Shown one piece after another: positions 53,221 through 63,841 of a DNA stretch of 64,000 nt. The translations under genes and the position numbers were made by a program. Source of the stretch: Brevipalpus yothersi (taxonomy: Eukaryota; Arthropoda; Arachnida; Trombidiformes; Tenuipalpidae); NCBI GenBank assembly GCA_003956705.1, contig QZCP01000029.1, positions 34,525 to 98,524 of the forward strand, in the 5' to 3' direction. The notes beneath the pieces are model-generated. The model had not been told where the DNA came from and ran no database searches. It saw only the letters and a list, made by a program, of their open reading frames with translations. Positions within the stretch are counted from its first letter, which is position 1; every line of letters starts with the position of its first letter.

Positions 53221-55879
53221 CGTTTTCTATGAATCATCGCTCCTAACTTACCAAATTCCTGTGAATCACCTGTTCTTGGAAACAAGCTTTCTATGACCTA
53301 CACTTTCTAGATACAAGTCAGCAGTGTAGAACTTGTTGATTCACTATTTTTCGAATGGGATACGTGTAGTCGGTTCGCAAAAAAGAATTATGTTATAAAT
53401 CTCTTACCTGACTCAATGTATCACTATTTCAATTGGCAAAAGTGTCGAGATGTAGATTTCAAGGTTCAAAAGATTCATATTGAGAAAATAAAGTTTTTTC
53501 ATCAGGTCAGCTTGTGAGTTGGTTAAAATATGAACAGAAATCCGTTGGTTTTATGGTGATGATAATGATGACTGATGATAGTGCGATATTATCTGCACTG
53601 CATCTGGTTTATAAACCATTCTTATCAGTTTTCATCGAAACAGTGCAACTTTCATCTTTTCCGACGTTCTTCCCCCTCCTCGCCTCGGGAGCAATCTCGA
53701 TGATATCGTCATACAGCTGTTTACTGCAAGATTGGTACAAATGAACTAACTCGACTGATAATTCTCGCCGTGATTTCTTCCGAAAGCGTTGAGATGGATT
53801 GCAGAGAGGGAGAGGAAGAGAGAGGGAATCAGAATTCTTTTCATTTTCTTGATAGCTTGTTTGAGATCAGTTGTTATCCAAGCACAACCTTAATCGATTC
53901 TCCATTGACCCATACATCCTAGGTATCTACTCAACATCGTGATCAATAGTAGACCACATTGTCTCGATGTGATGTCTAAAGTCCAAAAGACTGTTGTAAT
54001 TACAGCTACTCTCCTAATGAATCCAGCTTCCCAGAAGTTGAAAAATCGTGCCTCCCAGTGAGAAAAGGTTTGAAGCTCTAGCTTTCGTGCTCTGTAGGCT
54101 CGAGAGATATGCGGTTCCTCGCATCTATGACATTGCTATCTATTGGTTGGAACATTCGTTGAGTGAAACGGAACTAACCATTGAGATCACATTTTTTCTT
54201 ACTCTTTCTGGTTTTGTATGACGGGATGAATCAATATTCCCAGGACATGTTCGAATCTTTTGATTTATCGCACTTTGGAATGCCTTATCATCTTCAATGC
54301 CATTGCCTAGTTAGCATGACCCAGTCAGCACCACAAGGAGGCTGGGTTGGACTTCGCTGACCACCAATCAATGAGTGACCTGTATCATTCATAGACTGGG
54401 ATTTAAAACCGAGCACAGAAGAGGCTTAACTCAGATTTTGAATCATTCTAGAAAAATCAAACGAGCATCACCATCATAAAGATGGGACCTCAGCTCTGTA
54501 TTGGCGATTATCACCAGTCCTAATGAGGGGATCTCAGCTCTAAAGGAAGGTGAAAACTTTTATCTTCTCTCTACGAAAGCTAGAATAAAACTGATCAAGA
54601 ATCTATGAGCAGCGCCTCTCTCTTCAGGAAAGCTCTCTTTGCGCATGTGATATCTACAAGTAAGTTGAGCAAGCTCACCCAAATGACTCCCTTTTCCCAG
54701 CTTTGGGCTCTTTCAGCTCCATTATAGGATAGTATGCTCATCAGAGCATGATGAGTAGAGGAATCAAAATGGCTAATGCTAGAGAGGGAGGAGAGTAAAC
54801 AGAGACACCACCGTCAGAGCTCCAATCATTAGCTACCTATGTATAACACTAGGAGTCGATTGGAAGAGATGAATTGAACATATCTCAGTAAAGCGTCCAG
54901 CTAGCACATTAAAACTTGCTCAGAATCTTCATCATATATTGTTCTAACTATATTGCGAATTTCATGATTTGTTCAAAGCGATCTACAGAGATATGGTCCC
55001 CAAGCTCAAGAATGACAGTTTTTGCTATAACAAAAAAACGTCCTACTATCATGCTGAAACTTCATGATCGTTATGTCCAAGATATGAATTATCTTTCATC
55101 TCAGTTTCATAATGTGTTCAGAGCGATTAGTGGAGATATGACATTTTTGGTCAAAAATGTCATTTTCCCGAATCGTGCGATTAATTCATGATTTTATCTT
55201 ATCATGATTGATATTAATGAGTCTATCAAAGCATTTGCTCCCAAGAAAACTAAGTTTCGAGGTGATCGAGTGAGTTCCAGATTTTCCTCAGGCGTGATAA
55301 GGCTTCAGAACGTAAGCACCCATATCTCGAGAACGAAACATTCCACAGGACTGAAAGTAGCACCATCGTGTTTTTCATCAAAAGCTGGATAAGATGAATT
55401 TTAGATGAATTTGATCTAGGGCCGAAAATGGCTGTTTTTGACTATTGTTCTTTAAATCATTTTTTTATCAGTGATGCGCGCTGGTCCATAAAATTGATGG
55501 AAGTGAATTCATTTGGTGAAATTCCAATTGATTATGATCATCAAAGCTCAGGCTATCTATCCACAAAGAGAAGCTTGAATTCATGAGGTTGTCTCCTGCA
55601 ATCGTTGGGTGATCAAATGCATTGGTAGGAAACAGTTAAGAATTCACTCTTCTCAATTTGAACTAATACACCTGCTGATGAACAGCAACAGCTAGAGTAT
55701 ACTCCATAGATGATTTCTCAGAGAATTATATTCACCTCCTCACAAAAAATCAAGTTTGCTTTTACGAGTTCAAGATTGATCATGCTGACGGTCTAGAAGT
55801 TTCCATGAAGTTGGACAATATTTCAAGTTGAATAGCTCTTTCCTGTCGGAGCTATGGTTTAGCTGGTGCAGGACTAGAT
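53221..55879. other. Non-coding region, mostly unassigned
   Basis: No convincing gene. The one recognisable piece is a Tc1-like remnant at 53895-53985 on the minus strand. A diverged direct repeat of about 35 bases occurs at 54966 and 55112 (TTGTTCAAAGCGATC versus GTGTTCAGAGCGATT). Composition is similar to other intergenic DNA in the window. Confidence 0.4.
53895..53985 (-). mobile_element. Short Tc1-like remnant
   Basis: Read on the minus strand it matches 51688-51770 of the Tc1-like fragment (shared phrase CTATTGATCACGATGTTGA), at roughly 80 percent identity by eye. It is in opposite orientation and about 2.2 kb away. Confidence 0.55.
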
Positions 55880-58800
55880 TTTAGTAAATTCAAATGAATT
55901 TATCTTTCCTCATGAGGTCAAAAAGATCACAATTTTGCTCGTGAAGTTGCAAAAAAGATGCAATACCAACAAAAATTAGTTTCCAAGCTGCGTCAATGAG
56001 ATATCGCTTTGAACTATTTACGTTGAAGACAATCGAATAGAAACTCACGAGGTGTGTTTATGCATTCTTTTAGACCATATTCCCATTCTATCCACCATTT
56101 TTCTCGTGGCAGATACTTGATCCTGAGGAACAGACATTATACCAATCTCATTAGGTAGAATTCCATGATTAAGAATAAATTCTCTAATCATAATCGAGCA
56201 CATTCTAGCTTCGTTGAGATTTGTATCACGATCAGTTTCAACTTCTTTCAAGTCTCCATTATAGTCTGCGTCCAAGAAAAATAGTGGTTGATTACCAGGA
56301 TCAAGGAGAACTTCATCAAGTTATACATGACCAGGCAATCTATTGACTCGAGAAACAATTACTTCGACTATCGAATTGTGATCAACACCAGAGAGTATTC
56401 TTTTAAAAAACTCTTTTGTTGTATCATGCAGCCATTTCAATTGAAGTAAAGCCTATTTTGTATGAAGTGCAACCGTTTTCAATGAAAGGAAAACCAAGTG
56501 AGCAGATCAAGAGAAAGCTCAGCTTCCAAATGAGGAGAACCTTTTTTGATATTGTCCGAAACTTTTTTCAATTTGAGAGCAATCTAAGCATTCACATCTT
56601 GGAGCCTTGCATACTTCCCCCTCTCCTTTGTCCCCTGTCAAAATACATATTTGTGAGGGTAGGTTGCTCTCAGATTGAAGGAAGTTTCGGAAAATATCGA
56701 AAAGAGTCCACTTCATTCTAAACCTCTCCTGAGGAGTTAGATGCCCTTGATCGGTTTCATTTCATTTGAAAACAGTTGCTCTTCTTTCTAAATAGAGGTT
56801 CACTTGATGTGAAATGACTGTATGATTCCTCGATTCGTATGATCAAGCAGTAGCATGTTCTTTTTCCAATAAGGTTGTGAAAAGGCTTCGTCCACCTCGG
56901 CGTAGTTCTTCCCAATCCCAATTCCTGGTTTGATCATTCTCTCCGATCAGAAAGAGAGAGTTTGAAATGAAGAAAAGATCCAAGACTGTTGGCAAAGGAA
57001 TACGATCAGCTTCATCTACGATACAAACATCGAATCTTCTGCTTTTGAGTACTAGATCATCCCAGGCCTGGGAATATTTTATACCAATCACTTTGTTATC
57101 ATCGTAAAGCTTTTTGAGCTGGAAAAATTTCTCGTTTACTGGCACACTTGCCATTTTCTCTTCAATAGAAAATGGGATGATTTTAGGATGGATGCTGTCA
57201 CGAAATCCAGCTCGAATGAATTCGATTCCAGAAAAAATGAGGCTGTTAAGAATTCTGTCTAGTCCACGATCGCTATGAGATGATATCAAAACAGATTTCC
57301 CAGAATTTACCGATTTTTTCACTATTTTAACAATTTTCTCATCGACATTAGACAGCTTCTCGACCAAGAAGCAATTTGTTACACCATCCAAACTGCTAAC
57401 TGTATAATGCTCATCATGATCTCCGATACATGTGGTTTCACAATCCGCCACTCTTTGGCTGGTATTGGCTAATTTAGATTCGATTATGACATCACGAATT
57501 CGTTGAAGATGATCTTTTTGTGAATCTTTCCCTTTGGACATCAGATAAGATAGATTACCAAAATATTCCCTCGTGATATCACGTGGCAATGTGGTGTCGT
57601 ACAGGTAACACAAGTCCAGCCGAAAAGCTGCTCCAAGAATCACAGCGGGATCATGAATTGGTTGATGAACCTTAACTTCTATCTCGTTCTTTGAGTTTGT
57701 TGATAAAACCTGACCTGTAAATAGCTTGGCTCCTGTGGGAACAGTCAAACAGGATTCATCCTTACTGATGATGACTTCCTCACCACTGAAGTTGGGGACA
57801 TCATGAGAATCCCAAATATCTCTATCTGGATGAGGGGTCCATCGGAACGTTATCCTACCATTTGAAATTTTTTTGGCCCTCAAATTGCTCACACCACTTC
57901 CATATCGTTCTCTAATCAACGATGATTCACTCCAAAAAGGACCCCTAATTACATTTATCCGCTGGTACTTTTCAATCTTATGAATCCAATCTCCAAAAAA
58001 TTTGATATCATCACTTCTCAAATGAGACACTTCTAGGTTGATAAGCTCCTCCCTAAATGGACTTGATCTCTGAATTTCATCGTCTTCAAAAGATTTGGCC
58101 ATTAAAGAACACTCAAATCTTACATCACAATTATAACATTTCTGTTCTGACTCCACAAATTCTGGCCCCTTCATATCATCTTTGCGAGGAGATAGAAAAT
58201 GAGCAAGCTTATTGCGTCTCTGTAGCCATTTGACTTCGTCTGCTCGTTTCATCCCTATATGACTCATCACTGGCTTGAATTTTCCCTCTTTATTCTTGAG
58301 ATGCAATAGAAGTCCAGAAGCCTCTTGATTCGATCCTTTATCTTTCATTCCCATTGCGTATGTCATGACTTGAGTTCGCTGTCCCGAGTAGAAGTTCGTG
58401 AAAGCTCTTCCAGTTTTCAATTCCAGAGGCATCAATACTCTTCGAGGTGGACGACTATGAATCATAACTTCACAAGTAGCATCTGCTGAGCCTTTGATGC
58501 CCAGAGATGGACAAAACATTTCATCTTCGATGTCTCTCACAGCATCTATTCGATAATTCGTTTTCCTTCGCTTTTTTTGGAAATGTTTTTTGAACCAAGA
58601 GGAGATACTAGGAAGAAATTTGTTGATTTTTTTTTGTCAACAAATTCTCATCTTTACCAGCTAGCAGCCATCTTTGAACAAATTGTGCCCCTTGGAGACA
58701 TCTGTTTTTGACGTCTTCTAGTTCACACAAAGAATACGATCCTTCCTCACAGGCTGTTTGGAAAATATCATGCACGATCATTCCTATCAAGCCATTCTCA

Positions 58801-59144
58801 TCTATGGTGTCGGGAAAGTCCGGTGCTGTGAAGATTGTCTTCAACCAAGCTTTTCTCTTACAATAGACTGAATTAGACATTGCATGTGGTGTGATCAGAA
58901 CATCTGGATTGATTGTAATCAAACCATGTTCATCATTCACATAGTAGATGTTTTGAGAAAAAATATCACTTTGAACATGAACTATTTCTAATTCCAACAC
59001 ATTGCTGTGGTACCAAGAGTCGGTAAGATGACATTCATAAGTCTCTCTTGTTGAATAGCATTCCAACTTGAGTATTTTGACCCCATTAGAACTTTCAACT
59101 GACCGAACTAGGAATCTTTTGAAACGACCAGGATTTTTCATCAC
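55880..59144 (-). pseudogene. D9: DNA2-like pseudogene with preserved nuclease site
   Basis: Minus-strand, full-length DNA2 relative, start MMKNPGRFKRF. Fe-S cysteines intact (YCKRKAWL; CYNCDVRFEC). Alone in the array it keeps the nuclease residues: His in GMIVHDIFQ, Asp in GSADAT, Glu and Lys in MPLELKTGR, and the Gln-Tyr motif (TQVMTY). Motif II is close to consensus (VDEADRIPLP) and motif III recalls GDxxQ (GENDQ), but Walker A is gone (VEKLSNVDEKIV). Lesions: a one-base shift at an A9 run near 58628 joins 59144-58608 to 58540-56843; a TGA after EKEHATA at 56843; a hairpin insertion at 56537-56709; a stop near 56320. Degraded helicase domain 2 follows: LFFLDADYNGDLKEV and PNEIGIMSVPQDQ (56275-56130), then AAWKLIFVGIASFLQLH near 55980. 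It looks like the copy nearest to an ancestral DNA2, now dead. Confidence 0.82.
56537..56709. repeat. Inverted repeat (hairpin) inserted in D9
   Basis: Two arms of 49 bases, 56537-56585 and 56661-56709, are reverse complements with few mismatches (left arm contains TGTCCGAAACTTTTTTCAAT; the right arm reversed reads TTTCCGAAACTTCCTTCAAT). The loop is 75 bases. It interrupts D9 between helicase domains 1A and 2A and resembles a small MITE-like hairpin; no target duplication is evident. Confidence 0.7.
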
Positions 59145-60128
59145 TAGATGGGTGCGGAATGTTTTACAGCATGGAGATTGTTCACAATTAAATTTCCCAA
59201 GTTTTCAGACCTCTTTTACTAAATTCTCACACCTCTTTTTAGTGATGTATTCAGAATTGACGTTATTCACAAACAGAACAAAGAAGAAACCTCACGACTT
59301 GGTGAGAGTTTCAGACAGGTTTGGTAGAATAGAAGTTTTCTCTGAAGGATAATAACTATGAAAATAATTTCAAACAGATATATGCTCGCCTCAACTCAAA
59401 ACATGGCTGTGATTCATTTCTCCATTCTTAATGCTAAGCAACTTATATCTCCTCTTGCGTAATCTCAATTCTCATCTGAGACCAATCAATGTTGAAGCCT
59501 CTCAGAATTGATCAACTCAATATCGAGCATGAGTGCAGCCATATTGCCTGATTAGTGACCTTTGGGTTTAAAAAAATAATCGCAATTGTTGGTGGTGATT
59601 ATCGGTCGTCCATATAATAGAAACTCATTATGACATACATATCTGTATCTCTTGATTAGGGAATTTTTTTCTACTATCATTTTCTCAACCAATCGAGTGG
59701 AGTTCTTTCCCCTTTCTTGACAGTTGTAAAAGAGAGATTTTATTCTAAAGCGCCATTAATAATGAATTTCCCTAGACTGATCTTGAGGTTGTAGTGGAAG
59801 AATTCAATTGCAAACACCATTTATGCTTTTGAGCTTGAGAGAAGCTTTCCTCACTTTTTGATGATACATTCTTCGGCTATTTTTTCCTCTCCTTACATAA
59901 ACTAATAATCAGCCTTTGAATGATTAGAACTGATCTTAAAAGGCTTGCGGGATCTGATTTAACTAAAAAAGCTTCTGATTTTCAATTTTTGAGGGACATT
60001 TGATTGTGTTCTGATCACCCATTGGAGTCAGTTTACTTGCTCTATCCATTGATAACAGTTGAGGTTCTTTGTTCCAAACTCATAGTCTAGAAATGAGCAA
60101 AATCAGCATTCTATTCACAATTGTGATA
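59145..60128. other. Intergenic between D9 and a Tc1/mariner element
   Basis: AT-rich; would contain the D9 5' flank, which does not match the D1-type or D6-type flanks by eye. No gene is visible. Confidence 0.5.
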
Positions 60129-61422
60129 ACCTATGAGGATCAAAAAATGGAGCTCATTTTGAGGGTTAATTTCTCGAAATTGAGGAGACCTAGAAAGATG
60201 ACCCTTGGTCAAGGTCTAGAACAGGTCAATAAAAGACCAAAGAAAAAATTCGAAGCACATTGATCAATTAGATCTCAAAATGGAGACATTCAAAAAAAGT
60301 GACCAAAAATTGGTTTGTGCCAAAATATATAGTCTGAAACGGAGCTCTCTCACCAGAATCGAAATCGTGAAAGAATTCATGGAAATTGGTACACCAAAAA
60401 CTACAGCATCTCGGTGCATGAAGTTGTTCGAGAGTGGAGAAAGTTATCATCGAAAATCTGGTTCAGGAAAATCTAAAATCGAACTTGATCGCAATCAACG
60501 TCTTGAAGTGAAACGCATGCTAGAAAACAAGGTTTTCTGTGGCTAACGAGCTATTGGTCGAAAAATTAATTGTGATCCGAAAACAGCTGAGAGAATAGTT
60601 AAGGAGATGAGATTTATCATAAGAAGCCGAAAAAACTGTCCTAAAGTGACTCCTGACCAAGAAAAACGACAGAAGATCAGATTAAGGAAGCTCCGTTACA
60701 TGTCTTCAAATCGCGTGTTTGTACTTGATGATGAATCTTACTTCGATTTGAATGGGCACAATTTTTTTGGTGGGAAAAAATTCGCTTATCGATGATTGGG
60801 AAAAGTTCCTTATCATATTCGATTCCGTCAGAAAGCAAAATAAGGACCGAAATTGCTCATGTGGATTGCTATCAGTGAGGAAGGATATTCGAAACCCTAT
60901 TTTCACCTGAGTTCAGGGGCGGTAAATCAGCATGTGTATAGAAATCAGTGCTTTGAAAAACTTTACCCTTTCATAGATTTGCATGAGAAATCATCTGTTT
61001 TATTCTGGCCTGGCCTTGCAAGCTCTCATTATGCGAGATCCGTTATCGAAGACTTGGAAGGTAACGAAGTGAGCTACGTCCCAAAGGAATGTAATCCTCC
61101 AAACGTTCCTCAACTTCGTCCGATTGAAATTTTCTGGTCCCACTTGAAAGCAAAAACTTATCGAAGAGGTTTTGTAGCCAAAAATCGCGATTCTCTGATT
61201 TATAAGATGAAAAAAGAGCTCAAAACCTTCGGCACAAGTTACTTTGAGCGCCTCATGAAAAACCTTCGAAACAATTGATCAAGGCCGATAGGATTGGAGT
61301 GAAAGCTATGATTTAAACTGATTATATGTGTTCTTGATACTCTCAAAATTCCAAGTTTTTCTATCCACCAGTAAAAATATTATTCGATTTCGAAATGATT
61401 CCCATTTTTGATCTCCATAGGT
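60129..61422 (+). mobile_element. Tc1/mariner element, D37E spacing
   Basis: About 1,294 bases between TA dinucleotides at 60127-60128 and 61423-61424. Ends read ACCTATGAGGATCAAAAAAT and, reversed, ACCTATGGAGATCAAAAATG. Contains one transposase pseudogene on the plus strand. Confidence 0.72.
60280..61278 (+). pseudogene. Tc1/mariner transposase with three in-frame stops
   Basis: One frame of 333 codons from METFKKSDQKLVC to MKNLRNN with stops at 60544-60546, 60793-60795 and 60841-60843. The first catalytic Asp is present (VFVLDDESYF). The second is Gly (FWPGLASSHYA, where related elements have WPDLAS). The last acidic residue is the Glu of LRPIEIFWSHLK, 37 residues after the second position. 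The spacing resembles the DD37E group of insect elements. All changes are point substitutions, so decay has been by nucleotide substitution without frameshifts. Confidence 0.82.
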
Positions 61423-62019
61423 TACTATGTGCTGGGAAGATGCCATAAAATATATCTGTTGGTTTGACTAATACTGCTTTCTAAGAGTTTCCCTCTCCAC
61501 CTCTTGAAGCGACTAGACACCTTTTTTGATGGTAGTTTCTAAGCTCTTCTGATCACTTAATGAGAAGAAGAGTTCTTACCAATTCATTCGTTCATCTGAA
61601 CATTCAATCATTAGAGGAACATTGCAAAACGAATCGTCAATCGCTGATTCAGAGATCAATGAGTCAAAAACTGTCTTTTTCTTGCTGAACTGAGAATAAT
61701 TCTTGAAAGTGTTTCAATGGGCTTCCTTTTAATGATGAAAGCTCTCTCAACAGATTCCATGTGTTCAATCTGCATGTCTCTACCGTGATTGTTAATGACA
61801 CTTGTGAATAGATCTCAGGCAAGAACGAGGGTAATTGAGGTGCTTTGGAGGCCTTCAACCAATCAGTTGCCTGAATTTATCACCATGCTAAAGGTATATT
61901 CTAATCGATTCTTAAAGTTTGGAAAAGATGTGAGAGAAATCACCGAGTTCCACACACACAACACTGAATGAGAGCGAAGATGAATTTCGAGCTCGATGAA
62001 TTTCAGGCTTTGCCAATCT
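61423..62019. other. Intergenic, no gene seen
   Basis: AT-rich sequence with only short unremarkable frames. Confidence 0.5.
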
Positions 62020-62560
62020 ACTAGGGCCGCTAGCGACTGATCGGTGCACAAATACCGAATTTTGGGCTAAAGTAGGCAACAAGTGCGTGGAGCACAACAA
62101 TAAACTTCAGGTTAAATAAGTTTAATATGAGAGATGGAAAGAAAGATGGAAAAGAGAGAGAGAGAGAATGAGTACAAACTGAATGACCAGGGTGGTCAGC
62201 AAACGGGCAGAGTGACAACTTGACCAGCGTGGGAACAAGTGTTCTAACAAAGGAACGGTTCGGACTTATATACGGTTGGGCAGGGAGCCCAGGATACGGA
62301 AACTTAGAACACGGAAGCTAGTGGCCATCGAGTGACCAAAAGTGTCGTAACATCTGGGTTAAAGATGTAGGTCAGGAGGATACGGAAACTGAGGTGGCCT
62401 CGATGGCCGAAGACGGTTGCGAATATAGGCCAAGCAATGGCAATGGTTCAAATTAAGTATAAAATGAGCATTAGAAAAGTATAAAATAATGGGTTAAATG
62501 AATGAATGAGGTGGTTGACTTGGCGTCATTGGGAGGGTCCAGATTTCCTGCAACAAAGAT
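62020..62560. other. GC-richer island, possible LTR or other transposon remnant
   Basis: Base composition changes sharply from the AT-rich surroundings, with phrases such as GGGCCGCTAGCGACTGATCGG and GGTGGCCTCGATGGCCGAAG. It contains a short GA repeat (62150-62167), a TATATA-containing segment (CTTATATACGG, 62259) and GACTTGGCGTCATTGGGAGG at 62518, which recalls a primer-binding site, so an LTR fragment is possible. No protein domain, paired LTR or terminal CA/TG could be established. Confidence 0.3.
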
Positions 62561-63557
62561 GAAGGCGATTATCACATTCGAGTATCCAAAATATAAATTA
62601 TTTTCCTTGCGTGGTTATTTTTACTCTCTTAGACATTCGAATAACTGCTTAATCGTAATTAGATGTATGTTATACAGAATTGAGCTATAATTTTCCACGT
62701 GTGGTATAGTAGTGTTAACTTATCTGTATCTGAACTTCAGTACCTGATCCTCGATTGTCATTCTGGGGAGATAGCTGCCTAATTCTTCATGCTATTGGTA
62801 TACTATTCAAGTAGATGTTTTTTTGATAATCGAAGCACTTTGTTTGCAGTAGCTGGGAGATATTTTTGCTAGTACTTGAGAGATAGAGAGCTCATGAGTC
62901 ATAACTTTTCGGTTAATGGAAGAAATCTCTCTAAACATTTCATCACTCGTTTATGTGTGTTTTCTCGAGTGTTTCTGGAAGGTAATCGAGAAAAAATCAA
63001 TTAGTGCTTAAGAGTTTTTGCTTGAGAAAATATTTTTTATTGCTTAACAGTTTCATAATTATTGAACAAGAAATTCCATTGCAATAAAACCTGAAAGTTT
63101 CTGCAAATTACTAATCATAATTCAAAACGAGTTACATATGTTTGATACGTATTGTGTCTATTGGATGACAGTTTCTTTCTGGTAATCCGAAATATCAAGT
63201 TTCCAGCCATCTCCAAAATTTGGCTTCCACATAAAGGTTATTCGAATGTACCCTGCGTCTATATCTATTGTCTACTGATGTCTCCCTGTATGATGAGCTT
63301 CTTACTTCTTCTCAGTTGCGACAAATTAGTGAAACAATTTCCTAATATTAGAGAAGAGATTATTAAATGATCACCTTGAGGAGAAGGATGTATCAAAACG
63401 ACTCAGAATTAGGTGTAATTTTTGAGGGAACAACTCCAAATCAGCTCTCGAAAACTTAGTTTGGCTCCATAACTTCTGAACTTGTACGAACTTTGATATT
63501 AGACAGTTAAATTAATACTGTTCAGAATGAACTTTTTGACTGTTGAGTTTTGAAAAT
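62561..63557. other. Intergenic, no gene seen
   Basis: AT-rich. A 72-codon frame at 63152-63370 (+) includes a hydrophobic segment but no recognisable motif and is not supported by any paralogue. Confidence 0.45.
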
Positions 63558-63841
63558 TAAATTATGGATACTTCAATAAAGAATATTCCTACACAGAATC
63601 AGATCAGTGCCAGAAATTTTCTGTTGAGCTTTATAAGAAGTACATGGCGATCAATCGTCAGTTGTGGTTAATCGGAAACGATAGTTTTCCAGCCAATAAA
63701 TTGGAAAAATATCAAATTGAAGCAGTGAAGGAATTTTTAAGCCTCACAATGAGTGATTCGAATAGACTCATGATTCTACGAAAGTTGATCAGTGTCAATA
63801 AAACATTAAATGATTCACTGAAAGAACGAGAAAACTGCTGA
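63558..63841 (+). pseudogene. Family X-like fragment opposite D10
   Basis: Open frame of about 94 codons, from KLNYGYFNKEYSYTESDQC to DSLKERENC. GYFNKEY...YKKYMAINRQLWL resembles the X phrase GYLNQSL...YLKNLERVAVNQRLL. It overlaps the 3' end of D10 on the other strand. It could be a real exon; the similarity is limited, so the assignment is tentative. Confidence 0.35.

Noticed and set aside
53514..53744. 76-codon plus-strand frame with hydrophobic stretches
   Set aside because: No recognisable motif; composition typical of random AT-rich sequence.
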